From positions 1-55,842 of the forward strand of contig CAXTVT010000014.1 in NCBI GenBank assembly GCA_964247745.1: 55,842 nucleotides of DNA, written 5' to 3'. This DNA comes from RH-AL1 sp964247745 (lineage in GTDB: Bacteria > Pseudomonadota > Alphaproteobacteria > Rhizobiales > Beijerinckiaceae). Of the stretch, positions 41,391 through 50,357 are shown one piece after another; the stretch's first letter is position 1, and the number at the start of each line of letters is the position of its first letter. A program made the translations under genes and the position numbers. The notes under the pieces were generated by a model. The model was given only the letters and a program-made list of their open reading frames with translations, ran no database searches and was not told the DNA's origin.

Positions 41391-42290
41391 ATGAACCTTC
41401 GCGATCTCCGCTACGTCGTCGCCGTGGCCGATCACGGCCATTTCGGCAAGGCCGCGCAGGCCTGCGCCGTCAGCCAGCCGACGCTGTCGGGCCAAATCCT
41501 CAAGCTCGAGAAGCAGCTCGGCGTCGAGCTGTTCGAGCGCGACGGCAAGACCATCCGTCTGACGATGGCGGGCCAGCCGATCCTGGTACACGCGCGTCGC
41601 GCCATCACCGCCGCCGACGATCTCCTCGCCGCCGCCGCCTTGCACCACGATCCCGAAGCGGCTCCCTTGCGGCTCGGCATCATCCCGACGCTGGCGCCCT
41701 ACCTGATGCCGCTGGCGTTGCCGTTGCTCGGGCTGACCATGCCGCGGCTGCGATTGACCCTTGTGGAGGATCTCACGGACCGCCTGCTCGGCCCGTTGAT
41801 CGACGGCCGACTCGATGCGGCGCTGATCGCCTCGGAGCCGGGCGGCACGGGGTTGCGCGACGAACTGCTCTTCGACGAACCCTTCTGGCTCGTCATGCCG
41901 GAGCACCACGAGCTGACGAGACAGGACAGTGTGGCCGCCGCCGACATCAAGCCCGGTTCGATGCTGCTGCTGCAAGACGGCCATTGTCTGCGGGATCAGG
42001 CCCTCGACCTGTGCAGCCGCCCCTCGGGCGAAGCGCTCGCGATGGCCGACATGCGCGCGACGAGCCTCGACACGCTGCTCCAGATGGCCGCCGCCGGCTA
42101 TGGGCTGACGCTGATGCCGCATCTCGCGATCGCCCGCGACGTGGCGCTGCCGAAGCCGTTGGTGGCGCGGCGGTTGGCGGGAGCCCACACGTCGCGCCGG
42201 GTTAGGCTGGTGTCGCGGCCTGCCAGCGCGCGGCGGGAGACGCTGGACCGGCTGGCCGAAGTGGTGAAGGGCTGTGCACCCGAGGTTTGA
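41391..42290 (+). CDS. oxyR: hydrogen peroxide-sensing LysR regulator OxyR
   Basis: OxyR is activated by peroxide through a disulphide and induces katA and other defences. The 299-residue protein has the N-terminal helix-turn-helix (MNLRDLRYVVAVADHGHFGKAAQACAVSQPTLSGQI). The redox Cys are at positions 199 and 208 (LLLQDGHCLRDQALDLCS), the same numbering as the E. coli protein. The divergent katA gene is its expected target, which supports the assignment. No C-terminal anomaly is seen. Confidence 0.94.
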   Translation: MNLRDLRYVVAVADHGHFGKAAQACAVSQPTLSGQILKLEKQLGVELFERDGKTIRLTMAGQPILVHARRAITAADDLLAAAALHHDPEAAPLRLGIIPTLAPYLMPLALPLLGLTMPRLRLTLVEDLTDRLLGPLIDGRLDAALIASEPGGTGLRDELLFDEPFWLVMPEHHELTRQDSVAAADIKPGSMLLLQDGHCLRDQALDLCSRPSGEALAMADMRATSLDTLLQMAAAGYGLTLMPHLAIARDVALPKPLVARRLAGAHTSRRVRLVSRPASARRETLDRLAEVVKGCAPEV

Positions 42291-42355
42291 CGCCGAAGGC
42301 ACCGCAGACGATCGCCAACCGCACCGACGACGCCAAGTCGACCCAAGGCCGATGC

Positions 42356-45300
42356 TCAGGTCCGGTCCTTCTCCATCTGCGCCTTGAGAGCGGCGAGCTT
42401 GGCGAAAGGGGAGTTCGGGTCGGGCTGGCGGTCGCGCTCGCGCGGCCTGGGCGCCTCCGTGGTCTGGAACGACGGCGCACGGCCGCCGTCGCGCCGGCTG
42501 CCGCCGGGCGGCCCGTCACGCCGGTCGCGACCGCCGCCGCGGCTTTCCCCACCGTTGCCGTGAGCGTCGCGTGGCGGCCCACGATGGCCGTCGCGGCCGT
42601 TCGAAGGCCCGCCCTCGCCACCGCCCGGTCGCTTGAAGTCACGAAAGCGATGGGTGCGATTTTGTCCTTCGGGGCGCGGCGGGCGTTCGCCGGCCGCGGC
42701 GGCAACTGGCGTCGCATCCGCCGCCGGCTGTGGCGCGGCACCGTCCGTCCGCTGCCCCTGAGTGCCCCCCTGCCGACGAGGCCCGCGGCTGCGCGCATCG
42801 CCGGCAGGACGGCGGTTGTGCACGTTATGACGATGCGGGCGCCACACCTCGATCATCGGAATCTCGGCCGGGTCTGCCGGAGCCTCCTCGGCGGTCTGCG
42901 GGGCTGCCTCGTCCGCCATCTCGGCATCGGCCGCCACGGACACGGGGCTCGCAGTCGCGACTTCTTCGGCACTGGGTTCGGCATCGGGCACACCGGCGAA
43001 CATCGCGTGCACGACGCCGGCAGGGCCGGCCGTCTCCGCGTCGGCGACGTCGCGAGCTTCGACGAGCGCCTCGACCTGGGCAGCCTCGGCCACCGGCGCC
43101 TCGCGCAATGGTTCGACGGAAGGCGTGGTCTCTCCAGCGACCTCCTCCCTCGTCTCGTCCGGCGCGTGAGCGTGTTCTGCAACGGGCGCTTGCTCGGCAG
43201 CAGGCGCTTGTTCGGCCGCAGGGGCTTGCGAAAGCGGCTCGATGGCCTCGAGTGCACCACCTTCCAGCGCCGCGGCGATCAACTCGCTCTGTCGGGCCAG
43301 GCTGACGCGGCTCTCGAGATCGTCCGACGACTTGGCGTCGGCCGATCTCGCGTCGGAAGCGATCCCTGCCTCGTCGGCGGCAGCCGCTTCGGCCGCCGGC
43401 GCATCGGCGATGAGCGTCTCGCCGGCTTGATCCTCGGCACTCGGAACGGCCGCGATCGGCTGCACCGGCTCGGTCGAAGCCCTCGGCACCAGTGGCACCG
43501 TGATCGCCGGCCCGGCGCGGCGGTCCAGCACGTAACCCAACGACTTCAACACGGTGCCGAACGCCTCGGCCGAACAGCCCGCGAGCGACGTCATGCCCAC
43601 CGTCACGACGAAACCGTCCCCGTCGGCCGAACCGGGTGGTGGGTCGCCCGCCGTGGTGCCGGGGCGGTACGCGATCGCCGGTCGGATCAGGTCGGCGAGC
43701 CGTTCCAGAATGTCGACGCGCACGGCCCGCTCGCCGCAGACACGGAAGCCGGCGGCGCGATACAATCCCTTGTTGATCGTGGCATCGGCGACGAACGAGG
43801 TTCGGCCGGAGGCTGCGAGATGAGGCACCTCGTCCAGGCCCTTCACCTCCTCGACGCCGCCGTTCTTCAAGGCCCAGAGCTGGGCGGAGAGCGCGCGGGG
43901 CGCCGGCTTGACCAGCGCCGGCAGGTAGATGTGGTAGGCGCCGAAGCGCACGCCGAGCTTGCGCAGGCTGGCCCGGGCGTCCTGCGGCAGGCTTTTCAGC
44001 TCGTCCGACACCTTCGCGCGCTCGAGCACGCCGAGCGACTCGCCGATCTGGAAGGCGATACCCCGCGCGATGCCGTCCAGTCCCTCCCCGGTCTCCAGAT
44101 CCTTCAGGGCGCCGAGCAGCTTCTTGACGTGCTGCGCGATCCAGAGGTCGAGGCGACGCTGCACCATCTCCAGCGCCGGCCCGGTCAACTGCTCGTCGGC
44201 GATGACGCGCACGTGCGGCTCGAGGATATGCGGGCCGGCGGTGATGCGCCCGACCGGCTCGCCGAGCCAGCGGATCAGGCCGTCGTTGGCCAGCACGAAG
44301 GCCTCGTCCACCGCCTCGTGGACGCGGGTGGCGCGGCCCTCGATCTCGGAAGCCAGCGCCTTCTGCGCCGCGGCATTGAGCGTGCGGGCCTCCTCGCCCG
44401 CGGCTTGCGGATCGGAGGTGAAGCGGAAGCCGTTGAGCTGGCCCACGTGCTGGCCTTCCACCGTCACGTCGCCGCCGGAGGTGATTTCGGCTTCCATGGT
44501 CGCATTCTCTCGCAGCCGCCGCCGCAGGAGGCTGGTCCTGCGATCGACGAATCTCTGTGCCAGGCGCTCGTGCAGGGCGTCGGATAGGCTGTCCTCTACC
44601 CGACGCGTCACGCCCTGCCAATGCTCCGGATCGCGCAACCAATCCGGGCGGTTGGCGATGTAGGTCCAGGTCCGCACCTGGGCGATGCGGTTGGCGAGCG
44701 TGGCGATCTCACCCTCCGTGCGGTCGAGCGCATCGAGGTGGCGCGCGAACCAGTCGTCGGGGATCCGCCCGTTGCGGACGACGTGGCCGTAGACCTGCAG
44801 AACCAGCTCGCAATGTGCCGCAGGCGACAGCTTGCGATAATCCGGGATCTGGCAGCATTCCCAAAGGCGCGCCACGTCGCCGCGGTTTCGCGCGACCTTG
44901 CGGACGTCGGCATCGCGCGAGGCGATGTCGAGTGCCATCTGATCGGCGGCGAGCGGCGCCCGCGTCAGGCCGGACTCGCCCGGCAGCATGTCGAGCGTCG
45001 CGGTGAGGTCCTCGATCGAGCCCATGTCCAGCTGCGTGTTGCGCCATTGCAGCATGCGCACGGGCTCGAAGCGGTGGTCCTCCAGCATTTCGACGAGCTC
45101 CTCGTCGAAAGGCGGGCAGCGGCCCGTCGTGCCGAAAGTGCCGTCTTTGGTGTGCCGGCCGGCGCGCCCGGCGATCTGGCCGAACTCCGCCGGATTGAGC
45201 CGGCGATAGTGCCAGCCGTCGAACTTGCGGTCGCCGGCGAAGGCGATGTGGTCGACGTCGAGGTTCAGACCCATTCCGATGGCGTCGGTCGCAACGATGT

Positions 45301-45982
45301 AGTCGACGTCGCCGGCCTGGTACATGTCGATCTGGGCGTTGCGCGTGCGCGGCGACAAGGCGCCCAGCACCACGGCGGCACCGCCACGCTGGCGGCGGAT
45401 CCACTCGGCAATCGCGTAGACCTCCTCCGCCGAGAACGCGACCACGGCGGAGCGCGGCGGCAGCCGCGAGATCTTCTTCTCGCCGGCGAAGGTCAGCTTC
45501 GACATGCGGGGACGGGTGACGACGTGGGAACCGGGCAGCAGCGCCTGCAGCGGCCGTTCCATCGTGCCGGCCCCGATGAGCAGGGTCTCCTCGAGGCCGC
45601 GGCGGTTCAGCAAACGGTCGGTGAAGGTATGGCCACGATCGAGGTCGGCGGCGAGCTGGATCTCGTCGATGGCGACGAAGGCGAGATCGAGGTCCCGCGG
45701 CATCGCCTCGACGGTGCAGATCCAATAGCGCGGCCGACGCGGCTTGATCTTCTCCTCGCCGGTGATCAGCGCCACCGCGTCCGCCCCGACCTTGTCGACG
45801 ACGCGGTTGTAGACCTCGCGGGCGAGCAGCCGCAGCGGCAGGCCGATCATCCCGGAGCGATGCGACAGCATGCGCTCGATGGCATGATGCGTCTTGCCGG
45901 TGTTGGTCGGGCCGAGCACCAGGGTCACCCCGGCGGCGCGGTCCGGCCGCGCCGCCGGGGTCGCGGAGAATGGGAGGTTCAT
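42356..45982 (-). CDS. Suv3-like DExH RNA helicase with long disordered C-terminal tail
   Basis: The 1208-residue protein from the ATG at 45982 has a Suv3-type helicase core. Walker A is VLGPTNTGKTHH (24-31 centre), motif II is VAIDEIQLAADLDRGH, and later motifs include SAEEVYAIAEW, VDYIVATDAIGMGLNLDVDHIAF and FGQIAGRAGRHTKDG. Middle helical domains follow, including FRFTSDP near residue 520. After about residue 840 there are roughly 350 residues of low-complexity sequence: Ala/Glu-rich first, then RRPAGDARSRGPRRQG and Arg/Gly RGG-like stretches. They end in LAALKAQMEKDRT. It is a plausible RNA-processing helicase related to the mitochondrial degradosome subunit, and the tail probably binds RNA or partners. 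Confidence 0.93.
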   Translation of the reverse strand: MNLPFSATPAARPDRAAGVTLVLGPTNTGKTHHAIERMLSHRSGMIGLPLRLLAREVYNRVVDKVGADAVALITGEEKIKPRRPRYWICTVEAMPRDLDLAFVAIDEIQLAADLDRGHTFTDRLLNRRGLEETLLIGAGTMERPLQALLPGSHVVTRPRMSKLTFAGEKKISRLPPRSAVVAFSAEEVYAIAEWIRRQRGGAAVVLGALSPRTRNAQIDMYQAGDVDYIVATDAIGMGLNLDVDHIAFAGDRKFDGWHYRRLNPAEFGQIAGRAGRHTKDGTFGTTGRCPPFDEELVEMLEDHRFEPVRMLQWRNTQLDMGSIEDLTATLDMLPGESGLTRAPLAADQMALDIASRDADVRKVARNRGDVARLWECCQIPDYRKLSPAAHCELVLQVYGHVVRNGRIPDDWFARHLDALDRTEGEIATLANRIAQVRTWTYIANRPDWLRDPEHWQGVTRRVEDSLSDALHERLAQRFVDRRTSLLRRRLRENATMEAEITSGGDVTVEGQHVGQLNGFRFTSDPQAAGEEARTLNAAAQKALASEIEGRATRVHEAVDEAFVLANDGLIRWLGEPVGRITAGPHILEPHVRVIADEQLTGPALEMVQRRLDLWIAQHVKKLLGALKDLETGEGLDGIARGIAFQIGESLGVLERAKVSDELKSLPQDARASLRKLGVRFGAYHIYLPALVKPAPRALSAQLWALKNGGVEEVKGLDEVPHLAASGRTSFVADATINKGLYRAAGFRVCGERAVRVDILERLADLIRPAIAYRPGTTAGDPPPGSADGDGFVVTVGMTSLAGCSAEAFGTVLKSLGYVLDRRAGPAITVPLVPRASTEPVQPIAAVPSAEDQAGETLIADAPAAEAAAADEAGIASDARSADAKSSDDLESRVSLARQSELIAAALEGGALEAIEPLSQAPAAEQAPAAEQAPVAEHAHAPDETREEVAGETTPSVEPLREAPVAEAAQVEALVEARDVADAETAGPAGVVHAMFAGVPDAEPSAEEVATASPVSVAADAEMADEAAPQTAEEAPADPAEIPMIEVWRPHRHNVHNRRPAGDARSRGPRRQGGTQGQRTDGAAPQPAADATPVAAAAGERPPRPEGQNRTHRFRDFKRPGGGEGGPSNGRDGHRGPPRDAHGNGGESRGGGRDRRDGPPGGSRRDGGRAPSFQTTEAPRPRERDRQPDPNSPFAKLAALKAQMEKDRT

Positions 45983-46408
45983 CGGGCGCCTTGATGAGCG
46001 ACGGCTCCTAGGTCGGCGATCGAAGGCGCGAGCGCAAGGTGGGGCTGCGACGCGCCGACGCTCTCGTCGATCGCGCCTCCTCTGGGACGTGCTCAAGCCG
46101 ACGACGTCCGCCCGACCGCACGATGCAAGTCATCGACTTCTTGCAGGAGCATCGGTCGCAATGGAAATGAGCTGCCCGCGTTGTTTCGTCCATGTCTGCA
46201 GGCGGCGGCCTTTCTCGCGTCTGTCGTCGGGGCAAGGCGAGTTGCTCATCGATACGACGTGAAATCGCGCCCGTGTGCACGATGGCGTTTCGAACCAGCT
46301 TTACGTCGTCGATACGGGCGGCTTGCGCTCCTGCGCGTAACCTTTGTCACAGACGTTTCGGACGCATCGTGCAAGAACAACGTCTCCCGCGAACGAGGAG
46401 GATCTGCC
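45983..46408. other. 426-nt divergent intergenic region
   Basis: This region separates the Suv3-like helicase (-) from the secreted gene at 46409 (+). Open frames in it read as Arg-rich, out-of-frame sequence without a domain. It must contain both promoters, but I see no confident consensus. I see no tRNA-like fold. Confidence 0.4.
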
Positions 46409-46696
46409 GTGTCGCTCGATCTGAAGACAATCGTGCTGGCATCGACGCTCGTCGTCGCGTCGTCGGCGTCCGCCTGGGCCTTCGGCGGGATCGGTTGTGC
46501 CGACCTTCCGGAATACGATCGTGCGCAGGGCGCTCTCGAAGGCATGACCGGGGCATGCGACATGAGCGTGGAGCAGGCGCGCCGTATCGTAGCCGCTCAG
46601 AGCCAGCCGGCTGTCGTCGCCGAGCCGGGACAATCCCCACAGCGTCGCCACCACAGGCATCGTCGAGCGCTTTCTCACCCGATATCAGCCGAATAG
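46409..46696 (+). CDS. small secreted His/Arg-ended protein
   Basis: The 95-residue protein starts with GTG at 46409, with GAGGAGG upstream. The signal peptide is SLDLKTIVLASTLVVASSASAWA. The mature part is FGGIGCADLPEYDRAQGALEGMTGACDMSVEQARRIVAAQ, with two Cys, and ends in a basic tail (QRRHHRHRRALSH). No family is recognised. The clear signal peptide and ribosome site support expression. It precedes the two DUF4142 genes. Confidence 0.62.
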   Translation: MSLDLKTIVLASTLVVASSASAWAFGGIGCADLPEYDRAQGALEGMTGACDMSVEQARRIVAAQSQPAVVAEPGQSPQRRHHRHRRALSHPISAE

Positions 46697-46848
46697 ACCG
46701 CCGTTTCGGCGTCACGTTGGAGCCGACAAAGAACATCGCCGTTCGCGTCGGTCCAGCGGGCCCAAAGATCGACGCGAAGTCTGTCGTGGCTCACGGAACT
46801 CGCGTGGCAAGTCGACGTTCTGTCTATGCTTTCTGAGGGGATGGCATC

Positions 46849-47385
46849 ATGAACATCGTCAAGTCCACTGCCGCACTCGTTCTCGGCGTCGCGATCGTCG
46901 CGAGTGCATCGATCCCGGTGAACGCGGCGTCCGCGAACACCGAAGCATTCCTCGCCAACGTCACAGCGAACGTCGACTTCCTCGACCGCTCGAGCCGCAT
47001 GGCTCTCGATAACTCGAAGAGCGTCAAGGTCAAGGAGTTCGCTCGCGGTGAAGCTACAGAGCAGACGCTTGCTGCCAACGCCATCTACGACGTCACGTCG
47101 AAGGCTCCGCTGCAGACCGGACGCTCCGTTGCGGTGGCTGGGCAAGATGCTCAGGTCGTCGACAACCGTCTCCCTCTCACACAGGAGGATCTCGACAGCA
47201 TCGAGGGGTTGAACGGCGTCGAATTCGACGAGGCGTTTCGCGCCAAGCAGCGCGACGCACTTCTTCAAGTGCAAACCGACTACGAAACCTATCTCGCCTC
47301 GGGCGATGACGAAGCTTTGAAGACGATCGCCCGGCAGGAATTGCCGAAGATCAAAAAGCAGATTGCGGCGCTCGCGAAGGCCTGA
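46849..47385 (+). CDS. secreted DUF4142-like protein, copy 1
   Basis: The 178-residue protein has a signal peptide (MNIVKSTAALVLGVAIVASASIPVNAASA) and a mature helical domain: TEAFLANVTANVDFLDRSSRMALDNSKSVKVKEFARGEA, then a Gly-rich central loop and FDEAFRAKQRDALLQVQTDYETYLASGDDEALKTIARQELPKI. This is a DUF4142-like helical bundle; members are periplasmic with no known activity. The protein is a clear paralogue of the next gene. The region has lower GC than the surroundings. Confidence 0.83.
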   Translation: MNIVKSTAALVLGVAIVASASIPVNAASANTEAFLANVTANVDFLDRSSRMALDNSKSVKVKEFARGEATEQTLAANAIYDVTSKAPLQTGRSVAVAGQDAQVVDNRLPLTQEDLDSIEGLNGVEFDEAFRAKQRDALLQVQTDYETYLASGDDEALKTIARQELPKIKKQIAALAKA

Positions 47386-47417
47386 CTCTAAAACCCAAAA
47401 ATCCTATGTTGCGACCG

Positions 47418-47443
47418 AAGCCGTACCTTTGAGTGCGGCTTTT
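47418..47443 (+). terminator. putative terminator between the two DUF4142 genes
   Basis: AAGCCG (47418-47423) pairs with CGGCTT (47436-47441) across a 12-nt loop, followed by a run of T. It lies 33 nt past the first DUF4142 stop codon. The stem is short, so it is moderately supported. Confidence 0.55.
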
Positions 47444-47521
47444 GTCGTCCAGGCGTGTCGTGGCGTAGGAACCGCCGAGCCCTTGCGTTGTTGTACAAAC
47501 GCTTACTGAGGGGTTTGCACA

Positions 47522-48073
47522 ATGTCGAAAATCGTCACCAGCTTGATCGCTGCGGCCGCCATTACGGTCGGCACACAGGCTTTTGCCGCGTCCACCGTGA
47601 CCGATCTCTTCATGGCCAACGTCAAGGCCAACGTCGCTTTCCTCGACCAGTCTGGCAAGCTTGCCGCCACGCACACCAATTCTCCCGTCGTCCGCGCCTT
47701 TGCGAAAGCCGAGATTGCCGCCGCTTTCCGGACCGCCGAGACGCTCGAAGGCGTGGCGCCGACGCGGCTTGCCGCCACTTCGCCTGACAGCGACGTCGTT
47801 CTCACTGGTCGTTCGGCCGCGACCGTCCCGCCGCTTGGGCAGGCTGCCAACGGCCGCTCTGCACTTGGTCAAGGCGACGTTTCGAGCCTCGGCGCATTGA
47901 ACGGCCGTTCGTTCGACGACGCTCTGTGGATCAAGCAGGTCGACGCACTGAGTCAGTTGCGGGCTGATTACGAGACTTACGCGGAGGCCGGCGACGACGC
48001 GGTACTCGTCGCCGTCGCCAAGCGCGAACTGCCTAAGGTCGATGCGCGGCTGGCGGCTCTAAGCAAGATGTGA
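47522..48073 (+). CDS. secreted DUF4142-like protein, copy 2
   Basis: The 183-residue protein has a signal peptide (MSKIVTSLIAAAAITVGTQAFA). The mature part follows copy 1 throughout: TDLFMANVKANVAFLDQSGKLA, VVRAFAKAEIAAA, the SSLGALNGRSFDDALWIKQVDALSQLRADYETYAEAGDD end and ELPKVDARLAALSK. Copy 1 has EEDLDSIEGLNGVEFDEAFRAKQRDALLQVQTDYETYLASGDDE at the same place. The pair arose by tandem duplication. After the stop codon, GACCGT and ACGGTC could form a weak hairpin before a T-rich stretch. Function unknown. Confidence 0.83.
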   Translation: MSKIVTSLIAAAAITVGTQAFAASTVTDLFMANVKANVAFLDQSGKLAATHTNSPVVRAFAKAEIAAAFRTAETLEGVAPTRLAATSPDSDVVLTGRSAATVPPLGQAANGRSALGQGDVSSLGALNGRSFDDALWIKQVDALSQLRADYETYAEAGDDAVLVAVAKRELPKVDARLAALSKM

Positions 48074-48523
48074 CCGTGTTTAGATAAAAATTTGACGGTC
48101 TTCTTATTATTCAATGCCCGCTCCAGTCTTAATCATTACGGCCGCGCCTGAGTTTATCACCAACGAGATCGGTGTCGTTAAATCGTTGAGCTATGCACCG
48201 ATAGGTCGCTTTCGCGGCGCGCACGCACCTTAGGCTGGAACGAGTCGTTCTCGATCGCGACGATCTGTCGGTCTGGCCACGCCGTCCGCAGCATAGCCGG
48301 CGCTGAACTGGTTTCGTGAGGTACTCGCGACCTCGCTTGCCGAGTGTCATCGGGCTTGCTACACGAGAGCCTCACTTGAGCTTCGCCCGCCGGCCATCGC
48401 CGGCCCGCGTCTTTTTTGGATGCGGTGATCCGTCTATCAGGACGGGCATCGGCGGCCGAGGCTTTCCCGCAACGTAGCAACCCCGCCGGCGCGGACCTCG
48501 ATCGAGGTCTTCCAGGAGAATGA
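48074..48523. other. 450-nt rpsA leader region with a terminator-like hairpin
   Basis: I see no gene here. At 48389-48404 GCCGGC-CATC-GCCGGC forms a stem that is followed after CCGCGTC by six T (48412-48417). This resembles an intrinsic terminator about 107 nt upstream of the rpsA start. It could terminate the upstream transcript or act as an attenuator in the leader. The usual upstream neighbour cmk is absent. Confidence 0.4.
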
Positions 48524-50245
48524 ATGTCAGAGGTTTCCACGTACACGCCTTCGCGTGACGATTTCGCCGCGCTGCTCGACGAGAGCTACGGCGAGAACGA
48601 GGCTTTCGAGGGTTCGGTCATCAAGGGCCGCGTCGTCGCCATCGAGAAGGATGTCGCCGTCATCGACATCGGCCTCAAGACGGAAGGGCGCGTCGCCCTC
48701 AAGGAATTCCAAGGCCCGGGTCGCGAAGGCGACATCGTCGTCGGCGACGAGGTCGAGGTCTACCTCGAGCGCATCGAGAACGCGCTCGGCGAGGCCGTCA
48801 TTTCGCGCGACAAGGCGCGCCGCGAGGAGAGCTGGGTCAAGCTCGAGAAGGCGTTCGAGGCCCAAGAGAAGGTCGAAGGCGTGATCTTCAACCAGGTCAA
48901 GGGCGGCTTCACCGTCGACCTCGACGGCGCCGTGGCGTTCCTGCCACGCTCGCAGGTGGATATCCGCCCCGTGCGCGACGTCACCCCGCTCATGAACATT
49001 CCGCAGCCGTTCCAGATCTTGAAGATGGATCGGCGCCGCGGTAACATCGTCGTATCGCGCCGCACCGTGCTCGAGGAGAGTCGCGCCGAGCAGCGTCACG
49101 AGATCGTCGCCAACCTCGAAGAGGGCATGGTGATCGACGGCACGGTGAAGAACATCACCGATTATGGCGCCTTTGTCGACCTCGGCGGCATCGACGGCCT
49201 GCTGCACGTCACCGATATCGCATGGCGGCGCGTCAACCATCCGACCGAAGTGCTGAACATCGGGCAGACCGTCAAGGTCAAGATCATCAAGATCAACCAC
49301 GAGACGCACCGCATCTCGCTCGGCATGAAACAGCTGCTCGACGATCCGTGGCAGAACATCGAGGCCAAGTACCCGATCGAGGCGCGTTTCGTCGGTCGCG
49401 TGACCAACATCACCGACTATGGCGCCTTCGTGGAGCTGGAGCCGGGCATCGAAGGTCTGATCCACGTTTCGGAAATGAGCTGGACCAAGAAGAACGTCCA
49501 TCCCGGCAAGATCGTCGCCACGTCCCAGGAGGTCGACGTCCAGGTGCTCGAGGTGGATTCGGTCAAGCGCCGCATTTCGCTCGGGCTCAAGCAGACTCTG
49601 TCGAATCCCTGGGAGCTGTTCGCCGAGAAGTTCCCGGTCGGCGCCACCGTCGAAGGCGAGGTCAAGAACAAGACCGAGTTCGGGCTCTTCGTGGGCCTGG
49701 ACGGCGATGTCGATGGCATGGTCCACCTCTCCGATCTCGATTGGTCGAGGCCGGGCGAGATCGCCATCGAGGACTACAAGAAGGGCGATATCGTGCGGGC
49801 TCAGGTGCTCGACGTCGACACCGAGAAGGAGCGTATCTCGCTCGGCATCAAGCAGCTCGGCGCCGACGCCGCCGCGCCGACCCCCAGCGAGGATGCCACG
49901 GGCGAGTTCCGTAAGAACGCCGTGGTGACCTGCGAGATCATCGACGTGAAGGACGGCGGCATCGACGTGAAGATCGCCGGTACCGACATGGTCGCCTTCA
50001 TCAAGCGCAACGATCTCGCGCGCGACCGCAACGACCAGCGCCCCGATCGTTTCGCCGTCGGCGAGAAGGTCGACGCCCGCGTCACGCAATACGACAAGCG
50101 CGCGCGCAAGATCTCGGTCTCGATCAAGGCGCTCGAGCTGCACGACGAGAAGGAGGCGATCGCCAATTTCGGTTCGGCCGATTCCGGCGCCTCCCTTGGC
50201 GACATCCTTGGTGCGGCTTTGAAGGCGCGCCAGACCAAGGACTGA
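48524..50245 (+). CDS. rpsA: 30S ribosomal protein S1
   Basis: S1 unfolds mRNA and promotes initiation. The 573-residue protein has six S1 domains, starting near residues 24, 110, 197, 282, 369 and 456. Typical motifs are VEGVIFNQVKGGFTVDLDGAVAFLPRSQVD, VKNITDYGAFVDLGGIDGLLHVTDIAW, and VTNITDYGAFVELEPGIEGLIHVSEMSW. The ATG at 48524 has AGGAG upstream. The C-terminus (SLGDILGAALKARQTKD) is typical for alphaproteobacteria. A strong terminator follows at 50266. Confidence 0.98.
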   Translation: MSEVSTYTPSRDDFAALLDESYGENEAFEGSVIKGRVVAIEKDVAVIDIGLKTEGRVALKEFQGPGREGDIVVGDEVEVYLERIENALGEAVISRDKARREESWVKLEKAFEAQEKVEGVIFNQVKGGFTVDLDGAVAFLPRSQVDIRPVRDVTPLMNIPQPFQILKMDRRRGNIVVSRRTVLEESRAEQRHEIVANLEEGMVIDGTVKNITDYGAFVDLGGIDGLLHVTDIAWRRVNHPTEVLNIGQTVKVKIIKINHETHRISLGMKQLLDDPWQNIEAKYPIEARFVGRVTNITDYGAFVELEPGIEGLIHVSEMSWTKKNVHPGKIVATSQEVDVQVLEVDSVKRRISLGLKQTLSNPWELFAEKFPVGATVEGEVKNKTEFGLFVGLDGDVDGMVHLSDLDWSRPGEIAIEDYKKGDIVRAQVLDVDTEKERISLGIKQLGADAAAPTPSEDATGEFRKNAVVTCEIIDVKDGGIDVKIAGTDMVAFIKRNDLARDRNDQRPDRFAVGEKVDARVTQYDKRARKISVSIKALELHDEKEAIANFGSADSGASLGDILGAALKARQTKD

Positions 50246-50265
50246 TCCCGCTCGCGCGGGCGATC

Positions 50266-50293
50266 AAGGCCCGGCCTCGCGCCGGGCCTTTTG
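50266..50293 (+). terminator. intrinsic terminator of rpsA
   Basis: AAGGCCCGGC (50266-50275) and GCCGGGCCTT (50281-50290) form a perfect 10-bp stem around CTCGC, followed by TTG and a T-rich stretch. It lies about 20 nt past the rpsA stop codon. Confidence 0.92.
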
Positions 50294-50357
50294 CTTTGAA
50301 GGGCGGGAACGTCGTGCGAGCCCCGTCCATTCACAAGGTTCAGCAAGGAGGTTGCGC

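Noticed and set aside
40430..42205. 591-codon plus-strand open frame
   Set aside because: Shadow of katA and oxyR in wrong frames; it crosses the intergenic promoter region.
42287..45994. Two long plus-strand frames opposite the helicase
   Set aside because: They are antisense to a helicase with clear motifs and are Arg/Gly-rich without a domain.
46100..48520. Lower-GC stretch as a mobile island
   Set aside because: No integrase, transposase, tRNA attachment site or flanking direct repeats; genes are ordinary secreted paralogues.
48527..50143. 538-codon minus-strand frame opposite rpsA
   Set aside because: Repeated Asp/Val/Leu-rich translation mirrors the S1 repeats; no domain.
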